A program made the translations under genes and the position numbers. 64,000 nucleotides of DNA, taken from Tubulanus polymorphus. Its lineage: Eukaryota; Nemertea; Palaeonemertea; Tubulaniformes; Tubulanidae. The notes under the pieces are model-generated. The model had not been told where the DNA came from and did no database searches. It saw nothing but the letters and a program-made list of their open reading frames with translations. This document shows, in pieces, positions 24,101 through 36,445 of this stretch (the stretch's first letter is position 1; each line of letters starts with the position of its first letter). The stretch lies in the NCBI RefSeq assembly GCF_964204645.1, contig NC_134029.1, positions 17,440,450 to 17,504,449 of the forward strand, given 5' to 3'.

Positions 24101-27100
24101 CGTTGGAGTTGTTACTAGCCGACCAGAATCCTGCCGTACCAATCACAGCGCTTGTAACAAGGGACATTAGGTTTCTGTTGGAATTTCGATTAATGGACCA
24201 ATCAGCGAACGTTTTACCGAACAAGGAAGTAATTCGCATATCGATATATGACGTCATGCGCAAAAGCGCGAGCAATGAAATCGCGCGTCGTGAGGCCAGG
24301 GGGCTGGTGGAAGTGAGTTCGGGGAGCGATACCGAACCCCTGGCAAGCGAGGATGGGTTTCATAGACTAAATACCTAACTCAGGTCGCACTAAGATCCGA
24401 CCCCGATTCATTGCGATTTGGTCATAAGTACACTCAGGTTGCATATGATCCGATCGTCATAAGAAATAGAACATGCCCGATCCTTACGATTGTGCTTATG
24501 ACCAGACTTAGCGATCTTTAGTACACTGATGTCGCAAAAATTGGCCGACTGGCTGCCGATTCCTAACGACCGACGATAAGGCTGGCTTATGTCGACAAGC
24601 GACGTGACACCTACTGACTCCTACCGACGCAACTCAGCAACCGCGATCGCAGCCAGCTCATTTCGACAGCGCTCCAATTCCAAGCAAATGAGGCCAATTA
24701 GCGGGATACGAGATCCTCCCAGTTGCTGCCCTGCTATGTCGGTTATGATTACTGGAAACTGCAATGGCTCAGATGGTTACGTGATTAGCATTCTGAGAAT
24801 AAATTCAAGTTACTTTGAATTATTGGGAAATTTAGTCCAGTTGAAAGCTATTTCTTTTAGATCTTAATCTTTCTGATTCGGTTTTGAATACAAGGTGCTA
24901 GCGACATCATATAAAGAGGGCCACTCACAAAGCAATTCTACCAATTTCGTTTCTAGATATTCGGTCCATTCATCTGCTGTGCTGAAGGTACTTGAATTTG
25001 AAAGATACTAATGATGCTAATTAGTGGTCAAAATTTGTACTTTGTATATTCGTTCTCTGATTGGCTGGAATTCCTGCACTCAGTTCAATCACGTCGCAGA
25101 TGAGCTTATGTCAGTTGGGATCGAAAGCAACTGTCCACCTACAATAGGTCAGAGTAGAACATGTGCAACTTGCTGGATACGGCTTGCGACGAGTCGGTAG
25201 GCGTCAGACCGCTGGTTGCCGCTAATCGGCGATAAACCCAGTTGCGTTGGTAGGCGGGTAGGCATCAAGTCGCTTGTCGACATAAGCCAGCCTTTAAGTA
25301 TCAAAATTACCCCTAGGAGTAAATCTTCGACCTGGTCCCAGTGTCATAGACTAAGGTATCAAAATTACCCCTAGGAGTAAATCCTTAATCTTGGTGACAA
25401 CCACCATAGTAACAATGAAATACCATGGTTTTAACTGGCAAATTTCAAAATGTTGTGAGTAATTATTTTGGTTCCGCATCTATGAAACTATGAAACCCAG
25501 CCCTGGGCCCGGTTACATAGACTGGTATCATAGTTATCCCTATGGGTAACTCCTAAATCTGGGTAACAACCAGCATAGTAACAATGAGAAACCATGGTTA
25601 TAACTGACAAATTTCAAAATGTTGCGAGTAATTATCTTGTTCCCGGTTCTATGAAACCGAGCCCTGATGTGTGAAACAATGCAGCCGTTTGTATCACCAC
25701 TGCAGCAGATTGCCAGCCGCCATGTCGATGTTGTTGTGGTCTAACTAAGCACCGATAAAAGTAGAAATTTATTGCATAGTGTGCACTGAATTATCGTGAG
25801 AAATGATATCATACTGAACAAACTACTATCGCTTATATTATATTGCATGCACAGCAAGCTTTTTATTTATATAAAAGAATGAAGTAATTAGTAATCAATA
25901 GGAAATTTTGAAATTCCATTTCATTTTCATTTTGAAACAAACAACGAAGAAACTGGAGAATACGCAAGGATGGGGCTTCGTTTGAACTGCCACGGTCAAA
26001 AAAGGGTTCACATTTTGCACGTTTCATTTTTCGCCACGCATGATTCACAAGGTCCCAAAAGAGAGGTCACAATTATCACCTAACATGTAGTAGTTGTATT
26101 GATTGAAAGGCTATTTTATGCTATGGAAACTTTATCTGAAGTCTAATGAGCCACCCAATAATTAGCTGGGGACAACCCTGTAAAAATTCAATAATTTGCA
26201 AGTTTTTTTATACGTCTAGTAAGAGGAAAAAGGAAAAACTCTGAAAAATTCCGCTTGTGTATAATAATATAAGTATAGCTACTACCAGGTATGAATAAAA
26301 ACAGGAACTTCATTCAAGCTTTTTCTTATTCAATATTACTTAACTATGCTCCGTGAGTGAAAAAATTTATTTAATTTTTCGATTTGGGATTTGATGTTAT
26401 GCGTATTTTGAGTGTCCCCTACAAACTCTCCACAACTGCTGGAACAAAACAGGTTGGGTTTGATTTTGAAATTGGAAATCGTAATCGATATATAGTTCAA
26501 TTTCGATGGTCAGTCTAATTTACACGATTGGACATTTTCGGTTCCCGTTCATGTATGTAAATGCTCATATCCATCCAGCCTCAATGGCCAAGCAACTGGT
26601 TAGGCAGAATTTTTGTTTGCTGCCTAATTTAATACATTGGGATTTTGAAATAGCTATAAGGTTTAAGCTCATATGTATTGTCCATTTGTATATTTTTTGT
26701 TGAGTTGTTTTCCGTGTGCAACCCTTTATATAAGATAAGATAGATGATTGGACGTTGGAATTCCATTCATTTATTTAGACTACTACTGATACCGATGATA
26801 TAGAAAGTGCAAGTGAATAATGTTATAATATTGGAAACTACACAATGAGTCACCACGAGGTTTATTACATTGAATCAAATGACGTCTTCGTTTCGATGCG
26901 GCACAAGGGTCTCAACGGGTTCTCTTTCGTTTTACAAAATCGAATTTGAAGAAATTGTTCGTGACTATAGCAAATCTCTAATCTGCAACAATATCAAACG
27001 AAATTCTGAAGTTATTTCTAAATCAAAGGATATGGACTCGTCGTAAAATCACATCAGGATAGTATAGTGTTGTGTTAGCTGTTTCTCCTGGGATCTTACA

Positions 27101-30100
27101 TGCTCTTCTTTCCTGAGCTTCAAAAAGAAATTAACTAGCTTTTATTTCACGATCCATCCAAACGACAATGGTGTCATTCTTGTTCATCCCAAAATCACGT
27201 GACACATATATTTATCGATTTAAACACAGCATCCCTTATTTTTACAAGAATAAATTTCACCAATAGTAGTCTGTATGGAAATAATTGCTTCACGTTCGGA
27301 TATTGATAAAAACGAATGGTGACTCGTTGAATTGTTCCCATACATGCCCTCTTGATGAAACTGGTATCGGGGAATTCCCTACACGAGCCAGACAGCTAGT
27401 ATATAAATTCAAGCCAATTCCTCGCTCGTCAGAAGTAGTGTTAATCGACTTGGCAACAGCACTGATATTTCGCTCTATTCCTCGTCTGAATTGTCACTTC
27501 TGGGTCTTTCTGATTGATTCTTGTTTGGTTGTTTCTCGGTGTTAGCTTTAATTTGTGGATAGTTTACGAAGTTCCTGCGTGCATTGTGTTTGTTTATTGT
27601 TAAGGGTGTAGCTGGTCTTATAGCCAGTCAAAATGAATCTGCCAGGGCCGACTGCGACTTTTCAGCTTCAGTTTAGAAAAGCTTTTTGTTTGATCAGTGG
27701 ACAAATTATTTCGTTCAACAAAATATTTTAGCTTTATTTGTTCGGGTTATGAGCCTAGTTCCATCCTTACAAAACACAAATACGCGGACGTAAGAACTAA
27801 GAAAAATGCTATAGTTTTCAAAGTCAATATCAAACCAACCAAAAAAGAAATTCCCTGTAGATGATTAAGTGGAATTTAGGATATTATTTGAATGCTTCTT
27901 TGTGCTGTTGCCAGTCGACCCTAACACTACTTCTACAAAAAAAAAAAACAAATGTATACACTTCGAACCTTTTTATGGGTCGGACATTCAGTAGGTTTAG
28001 TTGTTTAACCTTTGACCCCTATTTTGATGGGAATTCCCCCCTTCTTTCTGATTCCTTGTATCGGATCGGGGAAACCCGTCAATCAATCAATGCTGATTGA
28101 ATGAATGCACGTTGAGAAATACCTGGCGTAATGCTTGTTTTGCCTGGCGTGCCGTGAGATATTCCATTCATGTCCTGTTTCGTTTTTCATGGTTGGCCAG
28201 GTTGAAATCAGCGAAAAAAAACAAGATTAAATCAACAAGGTCAAAAGATAAAAACAGGTCAAATATAAGACATGTTGATAGTATTATATACTCGTGGTCT
28301 GGTTGTTGTCCGTGTTCAAGCGTCTACAGTTTAAATTTTTGTTGTCAGTTTTTAAAATTCATACATGAGATTGCACCTTTGTACAATCAGGGGTGGACCT
28401 ATAGGGCTGTTTTGTGGGGGGGCCCTGTTAGAGATTTATGTAAAGCACTCACAATGCGCTTAAATGTTGTGGGCGGAAAAAAAAAACCTGCTGCCATGTG
28501 CAAAATGGTGCGATTTCCTACAATTTAGAACTAATTTTAATACGTGGAAATGGGAATGGAAATGGAAATTAATTCAAGTATACACCACTCTAAAGCCTAG
28601 GCACGGCAGTATTCGAGATAATGCAGAGTTAAAAAAAGAAAATGTTCAAAACTCTAGGGGGAAAGGCCCTGGTTCCTTGGGCTCCAACCTAGATCCGCCA
28701 CTGTACAATAATATTAAAGGGGACTGCATAGATCTGGTAGGTCGCTGCGCAGGTAGCGCTTGGGCCGGGTTACCACTCTGCGCGACGCTGGCAGTCGGTG
28801 ATCAGGCGGTCGCTGCGACTGATGGCTAATCGCTGGCACTGGCGATCGCAGCCAATCACTCAAAATCCTACTATAGCGGAATACAATCAGTTTTAAGAAG
28901 CCAATCGGAGATCATTGGGTAGCTGCAGATATCAGCAGAAGTTCATGTGAGCGCCAACAGTATATTCTGCTTTCCGTCAAAAATCCCAAAATTTCACCAA
29001 AACGTTTTAGTGGAGTTTTTACGTATTCATATTCCATGGATATTGTGTATCTTCTCGACCTATATTCTACTATTTTACTTCCGGGTTTATTTTGTGATAA
29101 AAGATGGTATTTTCTGTGAAATTTTAAGTTGATTCAGTTTGTGGGACGACTGTTTATTTGTACAACGGAAAATTTATCTTCGACAATATTGGGCAAGGGT
29201 TGGATAGAATAGCCTACACCATAGGCATGAATTACTGTTACATACTAATTAGCCATGCGTCGGATTGCAGATTTTACTTAGCAAGATAAACGTCAAATCA
29301 TGTTTTATTCTGCAAAAACTCATCACAGTTGAGAAATAAATTGTTTCTTTCAACAGCCTATCAGTGTCACATATAACCCACAAATTGGATCGTCTCTTGT
29401 AAAGTGAATACTACAGGCTGGCTGCTTTGCCTCCTGGAGCACTTGTTGGAATTTAATTCATGGTCCAGGGACAATGGTTCGGACTAACTGACATTCAGTT
29501 TAGCCATCGACTCTAAAACGATTTAGAGTCCATGGTTTAGCTTATATTCATATTTTATTGCCCACAAAAGATAACTTGCATAGAGCAAAAAGTACAAATA
29601 CATAAAATTGATTTAACAAAGTGGCAAAGAAAACAATAGATCTGAAAATGTTTTAAGCTCTTCTGACAATAAAGAACTTGTGACAAGTCGATACAAGTTT
29701 TTGCGTTAGAATTTGTAAGTTGGTAAATTTTTAAATGGCCTGATCTATTTCTGTATAAAGGTTTTTTAATACGCCGCACGCAGGTCATTGAAAAGGACAG
29801 GTTAACAAAAAATGGTATTTTGGTCCCAAAATGCTTCTCTCTTGCATCTCTCTTCTTGTGGTGTACGGTCGTAATGACACACTTTGATCAGTAACACAAG
29901 ATTTGAACAGCGGAATCGGTAAAATGAAATCTGCAAGTCAGTTTGTAAGTCTGTGAGATACTTTTCAGAACCCCAAGTTGTTTTGAAGAACTTGTAAGTA
30001 TCAGCAACTCGAGTTTGATTACATAAAGCTTGCCATGTTTGTATATATTTTCCTTTTAGCCGGAGGGAGAGAATATGCACTAAATAGTCTGGACTAAATA

Positions 30101-33100
30101 GTCTGGGCTTTGGGAGTTTTCATCTAGCCAAAACTCTCCAAGCAGTTCTTTGCTAAGTCCATGAATAGTTAGTGAAACCCAATTTAACCAAAGTTTACCA
30201 TGACTACGCAACCGTTTGTCGTCAGGAGTATGCTGGCGACGTTTAATTGCGGCCGGAGATTGGAAACAGTTGAGAGATATCCTGACATACTAGACGTATC
30301 GGCCCCACTCCGCGCGGTTCCGCCACCGTGCGGGATTTTCGCGAAGCAGCAAACACAAACATGGCCACTCTCTCAATTTTCAATGATAGAAATCGTGTGT
30401 GCATTTCAATCATTTCGGCTGTTAGGGTTTTAAGGCACAATATAAGTTGATGATGTGATATGGCGATGTTAATTAATGATAATTCCGCAGTGAAGCTAGT
30501 CACGAACGGTGCCGATTGAGTGTACAGCTGCCAAAAACACTGAAATGTGCGTAGTTGCGTAACTATTTGCAGTGAATTGCAGACGAAACATGAAGCCTTA
30601 ACGGCCGTTTAAAAAAAATTATACCAATCGCAATTGTAAAATAAAAATGAGATAGAACCTAAGTTAAAATTATGGCCATTTCTAAAATGTTATTACTAAT
30701 TTTTAGTCAGTGCCGAACGTTTAGTTTTCCAACAATAATGAGGGGTGGTAGGTAGTCATGCAATTCAAGTCATCATTTATTACACGTTACTTCCGTGTTG
30801 TTGAAAATCTCGCGAGTCCTGGACCAAACCCCATTGAACAATGTGATCTGTGTGCTGGCCACAAATGCACACAGATCACACTACACTACCCATTACAAAC
30901 TCCAGTACCCACAGCTTTCATATATCCATCCAAATATTTAGAGTGTCTTTCTTCTTGGGTATATTTCTGCACCGTTCTAAGCTGACAAGGAACAATCCCT
31001 TATAGTGAGATAGCGGATCCCTAATAGTGAGATAAAGAATTTCTGATAGTGAGAGCGGATCCCTGAATGAGATAATGGATCCCTTAGAGTGAGATAACGC
31101 TTAGAGTGAGATATCGCATCCTGATAGTGAGATAATGGATCCCTCATAGTGAGATAATAGATCCCTGAGTGAGATAACGGATCCATAAGTGAGATAATGG
31201 AACCCTGAAGGAGATAACGCATCTCTCATAGTGGGATAACGGATTCCTGATAGTGAGAAAATGGATCCCTGTTAGTGAGATGATAGATCCCTGAGTGAAA
31301 TAATGGATCTCTAATAGTGAGATAACGGATCTCTGATAGTGGGATAACGAGTCCCTGATAGTGAGATAACAGATCTATGATACTTAGATAACGGACCCCT
31401 GATAGTGGGATAACGGATTCCTGATAGTGAGATAATGGATCCCTGATGGTGAGATAATAGATCCCTGAGTGAGATAACGGATCTCTCATGGTGGGATAAA
31501 GGATTCCTGATAGTGAGATAGCGGATCCCTGAATGAAATAATGGATCTCTAATAGTGAGATAATGGATTGCTAAAACTGAGATAACGAGTCCCTGATAGT
31601 GAGATAACAGATCTATGATACTAAGATAACGGACCCCTGATAGTGGGATAACGGATTCCTGATAGTGAGACAATGGATCCCTGATAGTGAGATGATAGAT
31701 CCCTGAGTGAGATAACGGATCCCTAAGTGAGATTATGGATGCCTAAAGGAGATAACGGATCTCTCATAGTGGGATAATGGACCCCTGATAGTGAGATAAT
31801 GGATCCTGTTAGTGAGATAATGGATCCCAAGTGAGATAACGGATCCCTGATAGTGAGATAACAGAACCATGATATTGAGGTAATGGATCCCGGATTGTGA
31901 GATAACAGATCCCTGATAGTGAGATAATGGATCCCTGAGTGAGATAATGGATCCCTGAGTGAAATAACGGATCTCTAATAACTGCGTTCACACTAGGATT
32001 TCAGTGTGGTAATAAGCATTCACACAATGAAATTATTCGAGGCCTATTTGCGGCTTATTTGATTCAGATTTTTAACTGAAATACGCGGCTTATGAAGCGC
32101 GGAAAGTGATTCCGTGCCGAAAACCCAATCTCAGTATGGAACTGAGCTGGCCGCGTATTTTCTGTAGTGTGAGCATAGATTCAGCGCCTAGCTGCTGCAT
32201 ATTTACATCCTCGTAGTATGCTACATACGACACTAATTACAATCCCCTCATCGGCACACCGGATGACAGCCATACTGGGCTTTCCAAGTGCAAAATTGCC
32301 GACTCGTCATGTGAACGGAACTGGCTGCATAAGCGTGGTATTTTGGTGAATTCGGCACCAGCAAAGTACGGTACTTCATAAGTGCCGGATCTATATTGAG
32401 ATAACGGATCCCTGATAGTGTGATAATCGATCCCTGATAGTGTGATAATCGATCCCTGATAGTGTGATAATGGATCCCCGATAGTAGGATAACGAATCTC
32501 TAATAGTGAGATAACGGATCTGTAAAAGTGAGATAACAGATGATTGTAAATTCATTCATCGATAATCTATTATTCAAGCGAAAATGAATACATGTACGCA
32601 CATGACGTATGTTGCCTTTGTAAACTGTTCAAACGTTTTTTTAGGATAATACTTTTATCAACATCAGCTACATTTGTAGAAGGTTTATAGACACTTCAAT
32701 ATTAACTGACTTAGACGATGTTTTGTTTTCTTGTTAGGTATAAAGAAGGGTATAGTCGAGATGGCTGATGTAATAGTTATCAATAAATCGGATGGTGATT
32801 TGATGCCTGCGGCGAGAAGAATACAGACGGAATACTCAAGTGCTTTACGTTTATTACGATTAAGATCTAAAACCTGGCGACCCAAGGTACGTTTCTCTTT
32901 CATATTGCGGGGATAGAAACAAGACAAAAGTTGATCTGGGGGTCTTCCATACGATCTTCAAAATTTTGCCCCATGTATGTATTCAAAGGCACTTTTATGT
33001 CAAAAAGGGCACGATGTTGGTGTAAAAATGTGGAAAAGGGCATGAAGACAGAATTTTGTCGAAAAGTCTGTATATTGGTATTTTCCAGTCCCAAGGACTG

Positions 33101-34854
33101 CATGAATGCCTTTATAAAAAATTTCATAGGCCAGGGACCATCCATTTAGAACGTGCGCATGATAGGGAGGGGGTCTGTGAAAATGCATACAAATCCGTAC
33201 AGGGGAGGTAGCCGAGGGGGGTACGTAGCTCTAATGATCATTACTCACCTAATAATCATTTCTGCACTCTATTGACCGTTCGTTCTGCATTCAAGTTAAA
33301 AAATGAAGTGAGTTTTAAGGACCTTAGGTTCTCTAAAACATCCTTAATAATTTTGTAATAATGACTGTGACATCGAGGATGATTTTATTTGCACTATTTT
33401 CTCATAAATACTAGGTACTATAGACGCCGCCTATCCGCTGAAAGGCGGCGGCGGCGTTTGGGATAAAGTGAAGAAAAGTTCAGCTGTGTACAGGAGGGGG
33501 TTGGGTCAAAAAACGGCTGATTTTTGCATATGTACTGATCATGGATGGTCCCCCAGTCATAATTGATACCTAGTTTCTCATCAGTTCTAAAAACTACATG
33601 AGTGTCACTTGAAATGAAAAAAAGGAAGTGCTCCCATATCCCTCAAGAAATATTGCATGTCTTTTTATGCAAACTTAAATCCGCATGCGTGCTTCATACT
33701 CAAGCATTTCACCGTTGTATTAAAGTTTTGTCTGCCCGTGTACATTTTAAAGTTTTTTTTGTTGACATAGGTCATAGAGCCGCTAGTGCGAATAGCAATT
33801 GAATTTTTGAATAAAAAAACTGTTAGCAAACAGTTGTCCGGTCTTATAAATTTGGTGCTGGCATCTCTAAATCCTACAGCCCTTGTACGATGCATGGAAA
33901 TAGTTTTATTTCGAAAATGAAAATCAAGTTTTTATTTTGCCTCATCTGGTGTTTATCGTATCTTTTTTTAAGGTGATAAACATAAATTTCACCTGCCCTC
34001 GTCATATTGTGAAGAAGTTTAGGATAAGAAACTAAGGTTCATATTTTAGTGGCCTTGCACCCACAAATCTTGCTGCAAGATCTGGCAATGCAATAGTGCA
34101 AGCAGGTTGGCCACTGACCTGGAAAATTCAGGGAATCAGAAAAAACTGAGGGAATTCGATAAATTTTGCCAAAAACCTCAGGCAATTCAGATGATGCTAA
34201 TTGACCACAGTTTTTTTCATCGATACGCGATTCATGAAAAAAGTGAATAAATTGAAACATTTTAAACCACCAAAGTTCTCCGATTCACTGCGGGAATTTT
34301 GTGTTATAACATGGAAAAATCAGGGAAAACTGAGGAAATCTGTAAATGTAGAAGGTGACCACCCTGGCAAGGTCAGCGGTCAACCTGATGAATGTTTCTA
34401 TGTCAGCATCAATGTTTTAATTTCTCAGGCAATTTTTAGAGATTTCCAGAAAAAAAGAATTTTTGGTCAAGATACTTTATGGCGAATAATATTATTTCCT
34501 AATACATGTAGTTCTGCCGATTCTTGGTAAGGGCACCATTCAATTTGCTCACGTCTCTTGTAGGTGACTCGGATCTCGTCAAAAACCGGAGACGGAATAA
34601 CACAGCTGTGGGATATCATGGAAGATTACCTGGAGGTGATGACGACAAGCGGTGAACTGGTGCATAAACGCGAGAAACAACGGACTATTTGGATGTGGAA
34701 CCAAATCAAAGACAATATACTTCACTTGTTTCAACAGCACCCGGCCGTCAGAGCGAAATATTCTAGTCTAGAAGAGAAAGTTCTTTCGGGGGTCATCACA
34801 CCGGGCTTCGCTGCGGACGTGTTATTGAAAGAATTCAGCCGAGTAGAAAGCTAG
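21155..34854 (+). CDS. MMAA: Methylmalonic aciduria type A protein (MMAA), mitochondrial G3E GTPase
   Basis: GTPase chaperone that gates adenosylcobalamin loading of methylmalonyl-CoA mutase in the mitochondrial matrix. Six phase-matched exons: 21155-21506, 21622-21744, 21841-22011, 23153-23239, 32738-32886 and 34564-34854 (390 codons; human about 418). The start [12 protein letters not shown] is basic and fits a mitochondrial presequence. Motifs in order: [12 protein letters not shown] (Walker A, near residue 120), [43 protein letters not shown] (Walker B/switch), [18 protein letters not shown] (guanine specificity, near 260) and [10 protein letters not shown]. The C-terminal helical arm ends EFSRVES. 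All expected nucleotide motifs are intact. AATAAA follows at 34934. Intron 4 is 9.5 kb, far longer than the others, and full of repeats. Confidence 0.96.
24040..24091. repeat. 14-bp stem-loop in MMAA intron 4
   Basis: GTCAAGGGATTCGA (24040-24053) can pair with TCGAACCCCTTGAC (24078-24091) with one mismatch. The GGTTCGAA-like words imitate a tRNA B box, but no cloverleaf forms. Confidence 0.7.
24579..25293. mobile_element. MITE-like inverted repeat element in MMAA intron 4
   Basis: AAGGCTGGCTTATGTCGACA followed by AGCGAC at the left end is matched by its inverse GTCGCTTGTCGACATAAGCC plus AGCCTTT at about 25267-25293. The arms stay similar for about 100 bp (CCTACYGACKC..., CGCAACT, GCAACC). 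The interior has no coding sign. Target-site duplication not resolved. Related GGTCGCTGCG / GCGATCGCAGCC words at 28735-28860 suggest another relic of the family in the same intron. Confidence 0.7.
25345..25670 (+). repeat. Tandem pair of about 160-bp repeat units
   Basis: Two copies of a unit: an ATAGACTRRGGTATCA-like start, a CCCTAKGRGTAA box, ATAGTAACAATGARA, CCATGGTTWTAACTG, AAATTTCAAAATGTTG and GAGTAATTATYTTG, ending TCTATGAAAC. A half-unit precedes at about 25300. Related CCTAGGGGTAAA and GTCTATGAAACCAGCCC words occur at 56452-56562. Confidence 0.75.
25700..30285. other. MMAA intron 4, central part
   Basis: No exon was found. 28590-28700 (GGGGGAAAGGCCCTGGTTCC, CTAGATCCGCCACTG) resembles common invertebrate dispersed repeats. 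Otherwise AT-rich unique-looking sequence. Confidence 0.45.
30290..30961 (+). mobile_element. 670-bp non-autonomous element, copy 1
   Basis: Nearly identical to 48228-48897 over about 670 bp, from CTAGACGTWTCGGCCCCACT to TTTCTTCYTGGGTA. The left end has a GC-rich inverted repeat; the interior has a 14-bp perfect hairpin (30842-30880). Short frames on both strands are shared but contain no recognised domain. Terminal duplications are unclear. Confidence 0.85.
30842..30880. repeat. Perfect 14-bp hairpin in the 670-bp element
   Basis: TGTGATCTGTGTGC (30842-30855), an 11-nt loop, then its exact complement (30867-30880). The copy at 48778-48816 keeps both arms and differs only in the loop, which suggests the structure matters for the element. 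Confidence 0.85.
30985..32545. repeat. 22-bp BamHI-site minisatellite, interrupted
   Basis: Units like GATAACGGATCCCTGATAGT plus GA repeat with drift from 30985 to 31983 and resume at 32393-32545. Shorter units lacking TAGT are common (GGATCCCTGAGTGAGATAA). Between lies a 410-bp insert unrelated to the unit (31984-32392). Many units contain GGATCC and GATC. The array lies about 200 bp upstream of MMAA exon 5. Confidence 0.95.
31984..32392. mobile_element. Insert splitting the minisatellite
   Basis: Non-repetitive 410-bp segment starting ACTGCGTTCACACTAGGATT and ending near TTCATAAGTGCCGG, flanked on both sides by 22-bp units. It is probably a transposon inserted into the array. No matching terminal repeats are evident by eye. 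Confidence 0.45.
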
Positions 34855-35371
34855 TAGATAATCACCGAGAACTCATTTTGATAAAGAATATGATCTGTTT
34901 TAAAACGTCGTTTATTTCTAATGCAGTCTAAAAAATAAATTCAAAATCATTATTTTGACAATATGCTTAAGGTGGAATGCCTTCCAAATGAATCATGGCC
35001 AAACACACGAAACAAAGGTGCCAGCTTCTCAAACTCGGGCCTTTCTAATTTTTTCTGGCTTGTTTAGAAAATGATGAGTAACAAAGAATTCAGTTTTTCC
35101 CTAAATGAGTAATATTACTTGCCCTGACAGCTAATCATTATATTGTTTTAGATGAAGTAGTATTGCTGATAAAGAGCTTTAATTAGAATCATCGATCAGG
35201 TTTTTAATGTAATGCGTAGATAATTATTATGACAGTTTTGCTTGCATAAAGCTTGAGATTTTTGAAGAAAAAAATATAGTCTATTTATTATTCAAAATGA
35301 ATGAATTTTTTTGTTTCGTCGGAGGTTTGATGATCGATGTCTTACAGTCGTTTCCTCTTTCTCTAAGCGTT
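34855..35371. other. Spacer between convergent MMAA and NHL genes
   Basis: AATAAA at 34934-34939 serves MMAA. TTTATTATTC near 35285 read on the minus strand can serve the NHL gene. No gene seen. Confidence 0.6.
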
Positions 35372-36223
35372 TTAAACGTCAAAGAATTTGATAAAATTGT
35401 ACGGATCTCCGGTACTAACTACTAATCCGTTGTTCGCAGCGACACCTTTCGGCCGCGGCACGCCGGTCACCAATTCGGTTAGTGTTGATAGATCCGACGA
35501 TAAGCACATCACGCGATCGTTCATTTCGTCGGCTATCAGTATTCGCCCCTGTCGGTCGACGCATAGACCTTTCGGGCGTGATAATTTCGTGTGATCTGTA
35601 CCGACCACGCAACCTATGCTTTCTCCGTTACGATCGTAAACTTGCACGCGATCGTTGCCAGTATCGGAAACGAAAACCCGTCCGGTTTGGTCCATCGCGA
35701 TTCCCGTCGGTCGCAGCAGCGGATATCTCGCATTTGGACGCACTTCGCTGAATATTCTGCCGTCCGAGTCGTGAATGAATACCTTACTTTTCGACGTGTC
35801 CGTCACGAACATGAAACCTCTATCCGCGTCGAAAACGAGATCGGTCGGCTGCCCGTAGTATGTATTTCCCATATCGACAACCTCCTCCAGGAATCCGTCG
35901 GGTCGACCGACTCCAAGCATCACAACCCGACGGTTTCCGCTATCGACTACAGCTAGCTGGCAATTCCGCATGAACGATGGAGTGAACTTAACGCTCCTTG
36001 GATACCAAAGCCTTCCCAACCCATGACCCGGATGCCCGGACTTACCGGCTGGATTTATAATCGTCAAATGGTTATTGGCGTCGATCACTTGAACTCGGTG
36101 GTTATCAGTATCGGCGACCGCGATATCCCCGAGCGCATTTGTATCGATAAACCACGGATAGCTGAACTCCTCTTGACGGAATCCTGTTCGTCCGCAATGG
36201 GAACTGAATCTTGCGGCATTCAT
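35372..36223 (-). CDS. NHL-repeat protein, six blades, intronless coding region
   Basis: 283 codons from ATG 36221-36223. Six NHL-type blades of the pattern P-x-G/D-(I/V)-x-(V/A)-(A/S)-D-(T/S)-x-N-x-R-(V/I) are visible: IAVADTDNHRVQVID, LAVVDSGNRRVVML, FVTDTSKSKVFIHD, VFVSDTGNDRVQVYD, ILIADEMNDRVMCLS and a last degenerate one ending FIKFFDV. This is a complete beta-propeller of the kind at the C-terminus of TRIM2/3/71 (Brat-like) proteins, but there is no RING, B-box or filamin repeat in this frame. Molluscs and other lophotrochozoans have many NHL-only paralogues. A TTTTACAG acceptor-like site 17 bp upstream of the ATG means a 5' exon, possibly carrying RING/B-box, could lie to the right; I could not find one. 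Precise orthology unknown. Confidence 0.85.
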   Translation of the reverse strand: MNAARFSSHCGRTGFRQEEFSYPWFIDTNALGDIAVADTDNHRVQVIDANNHLTIINPAGKSGHPGHGLGRLWYPRSVKFTPSFMRNCQLAVVDSGNRRVVMLGVGRPDGFLEEVVDMGNTYYGQPTDLVFDADRGFMFVTDTSKSKVFIHDSDGRIFSEVRPNARYPLLRPTGIAMDQTGRVFVSDTGNDRVQVYDRNGESIGCVVGTDHTKLSRPKGLCVDRQGRILIADEMNDRVMCLSSDLSTLTELVTGVPRPKGVAANNGLVVSTGDPYNFIKFFDV

Positions 36224-36445
36224 TTTACTCGACGATAATTCTGTAAAACAGAACGCCAGTTGAGCCGCGTACGGTTGTTAGGGACGCGTTTTCTAGTCAC
36301 TAGCGTTCGCTATAAATGCGCTGTTATTTATTACCGGTACCGCATTGACGCTATACACAATCATTGTACCATGGACGACTTGATCGTACCTGGATTGACA
36401 TTTTCTGACGCTTCGATTTTTTTTAGCCAACTACATATTGTGTCA

